DNA of 6,694 nt from an uncultured Bacteroidales bacterium (lineage in GTDB: Bacteria > Bacteroidota > Bacteroidia > Bacteroidales > ML635J-15): positions 1 through 6,694 of the forward strand of contig CAJOEG010000085.1 in assembly GCA_905233405.1 (NCBI GenBank). Reading direction: 5' to 3'. Made by a program: the position numbers and the translations under genes. Of this stretch, positions 6,122 to 6,694 are shown piece after piece. The notes under the pieces are model-generated. The model did not search any database, was not told the origin of the DNA, and saw nothing but the letters and a program-made list of their open reading frames with translations. Positions within the stretch are counted from its first letter, which is position 1. Every line of letters starts with the position of its first letter.

Positions 6122-6694
6122 ATGGCTAAGCTACTTTTCATACACTACAAGAAATCGGGAAATATCCTCGAAGGCGGCGAACAATGCACGAACCGCAACC
6201 GTTCGGCTTTGGCAAAGATTGTTGGAGAAAACAACCTAATATCCTACCACATACACGAAGACAATGAAAAGAAAAGCCTGTTTACGATGATAGGCAGCGG
6301 CATACTTTCAATCTTCAACTACTACTACGGACTTTCGCCACGGCAGGTAAAGAAAATCGTAGCAATGGCACAGGAATACGACTATGTATTCATCGACCGC
6401 AGTGTGTTCGGCATTATTGCCAAGGCTCTGAAAAAGAACGGGTACAAAGGCAAGACAATAACCTTTTTCCACAATGTTGAAGTGCCGTACTTCAGGGCAA
6501 AGTTGAGCCACAACTGGCTTGCAAGGCTTTTACTGCTTGGCTGCATCGACAAAAACGACAAGTACTCGTGCGAATACTCCGACAAGCTTATCGTGCTGAA
6601 CGAACGCGACCGAAACGAAATAAAAACAAGGTACGGCCGGCTTGCCGAATCGGTTATCCCGATTTCACTTGCCGACAAATGCCAAAACAAGCCA
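6122..6694 (+). CDS. Glycosyltransferase, GT-B type (GT4-like), 5' part only
   Basis: The first 191 residues of a gene that runs off the right edge without a stop. It begins ATG GCT AAG at 6122, 6 bases after the YfhO-family stop, so the two are very likely co-transcribed. The visible part looks like the N-terminal, acceptor-binding Rossmann domain of a GT-B glycosyltransferase: a first strand KLLFIHY, then GGEQCTNRN in the place where many members have GGxxxRN, YDYVFIDRS (86-94), TFFHNVE (113-119) and LIVLNERDRNEI near 155-166, ending in a VIPIS strand. The sugar-nucleotide-binding domain with its EX7E-type motif is not in the window, so the donor cannot be guessed. No signal peptide is seen; it probably acts on the cytoplasmic face of the membrane. 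Its pairing with YfhO suggests surface glycan synthesis. Family is fairly certain; substrate is unknown. Confidence 0.82.
   Translation, partial: MAKLLFIHYKKSGNILEGGEQCTNRNRSALAKIVGENNLISYHIHEDNEKKSLFTMIGSGILSIFNYYYGLSPRQVKKIVAMAQEYDYVFIDRSVFGIIAKALKKNGYKGKTITFFHNVEVPYFRAKLSHNWLARLLLLGCIDKNDKYSCEYSDKLIVLNERDRNEIKTRYGRLAESVIPISLADKCQNKP

Noticed and set aside
1..6694. A larger defence, phage or mobile-element system
   Set aside because: No integrase, transposase, terminal repeat, toxin-antitoxin or nuclease/ATPase defence pair is visible. The EEP fragment could be a nuclease but converges on the other genes and does not share an operon with them.

Overview
The window looks like ordinary chromosomal DNA from a member of the Bacteroidota, most likely the order Bacteroidales. 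Three lines of evidence support this. Promoters match the Bacteroidetes pattern (TAnnTTTG near -7 with a TTG-type -33 box) and leaders are short, AT-rich and without clear Shine-Dalgarno sites. The radical SAM/lipoprotein gene pair is a type I know from this phylum. The endonuclease-like, CCA-adding and YfhO-like proteins also read like Bacteroidales homologues. I cannot name the genus from sequence alone. The window is almost completely coding and has no gene-free stretch above 300 bases. I see no tRNA or rRNA gene, insertion sequence, CRISPR array or phage gene.

Layout: (1) 2-406, plus strand, the 3' end of an endonuclease/exonuclease/phosphatase-family gene. (2) Converging on it across only 6 bases, a minus-strand block read from right to left: cca (3513-2101), a small coiled-coil lipoprotein with a duplicated 58-residue unit (2055-1492), and a radical SAM/SPASM enzyme (1492-413) whose GTG start overlaps the lipoprotein stop as TAGTG. 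(3) A 112-base divergent intergenic region (3514-3625) with back-to-back promoters. (4) A plus-strand block: a YfhO-family multi-membrane-span protein (3626-6115), then after 6 bases the first 191 codons of a GT-B-type glycosyltransferase (from 6122, running off the end).

The most interesting part is the lipoprotein/radical SAM pair. The lipoprotein carries two copies of VYG(S/P)PE, one in each half of an exact-register duplication, and is translationally linked to a SPASM-domain enzyme of the kind that usually modifies peptides or proteins. I infer that the lipoprotein is the substrate and the VYGxPE repeats are the likely modification sites. This type of pair has been catalogued bioinformatically, as far as I remember, but I know of no described chemistry. 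The SPASM domain lacks one usual cysteine, which may alter its auxiliary cluster I. The YfhO/glycosyltransferase pair suggests a role in building a cell-surface glycan; cca is housekeeping tRNA 3'-end maturation.
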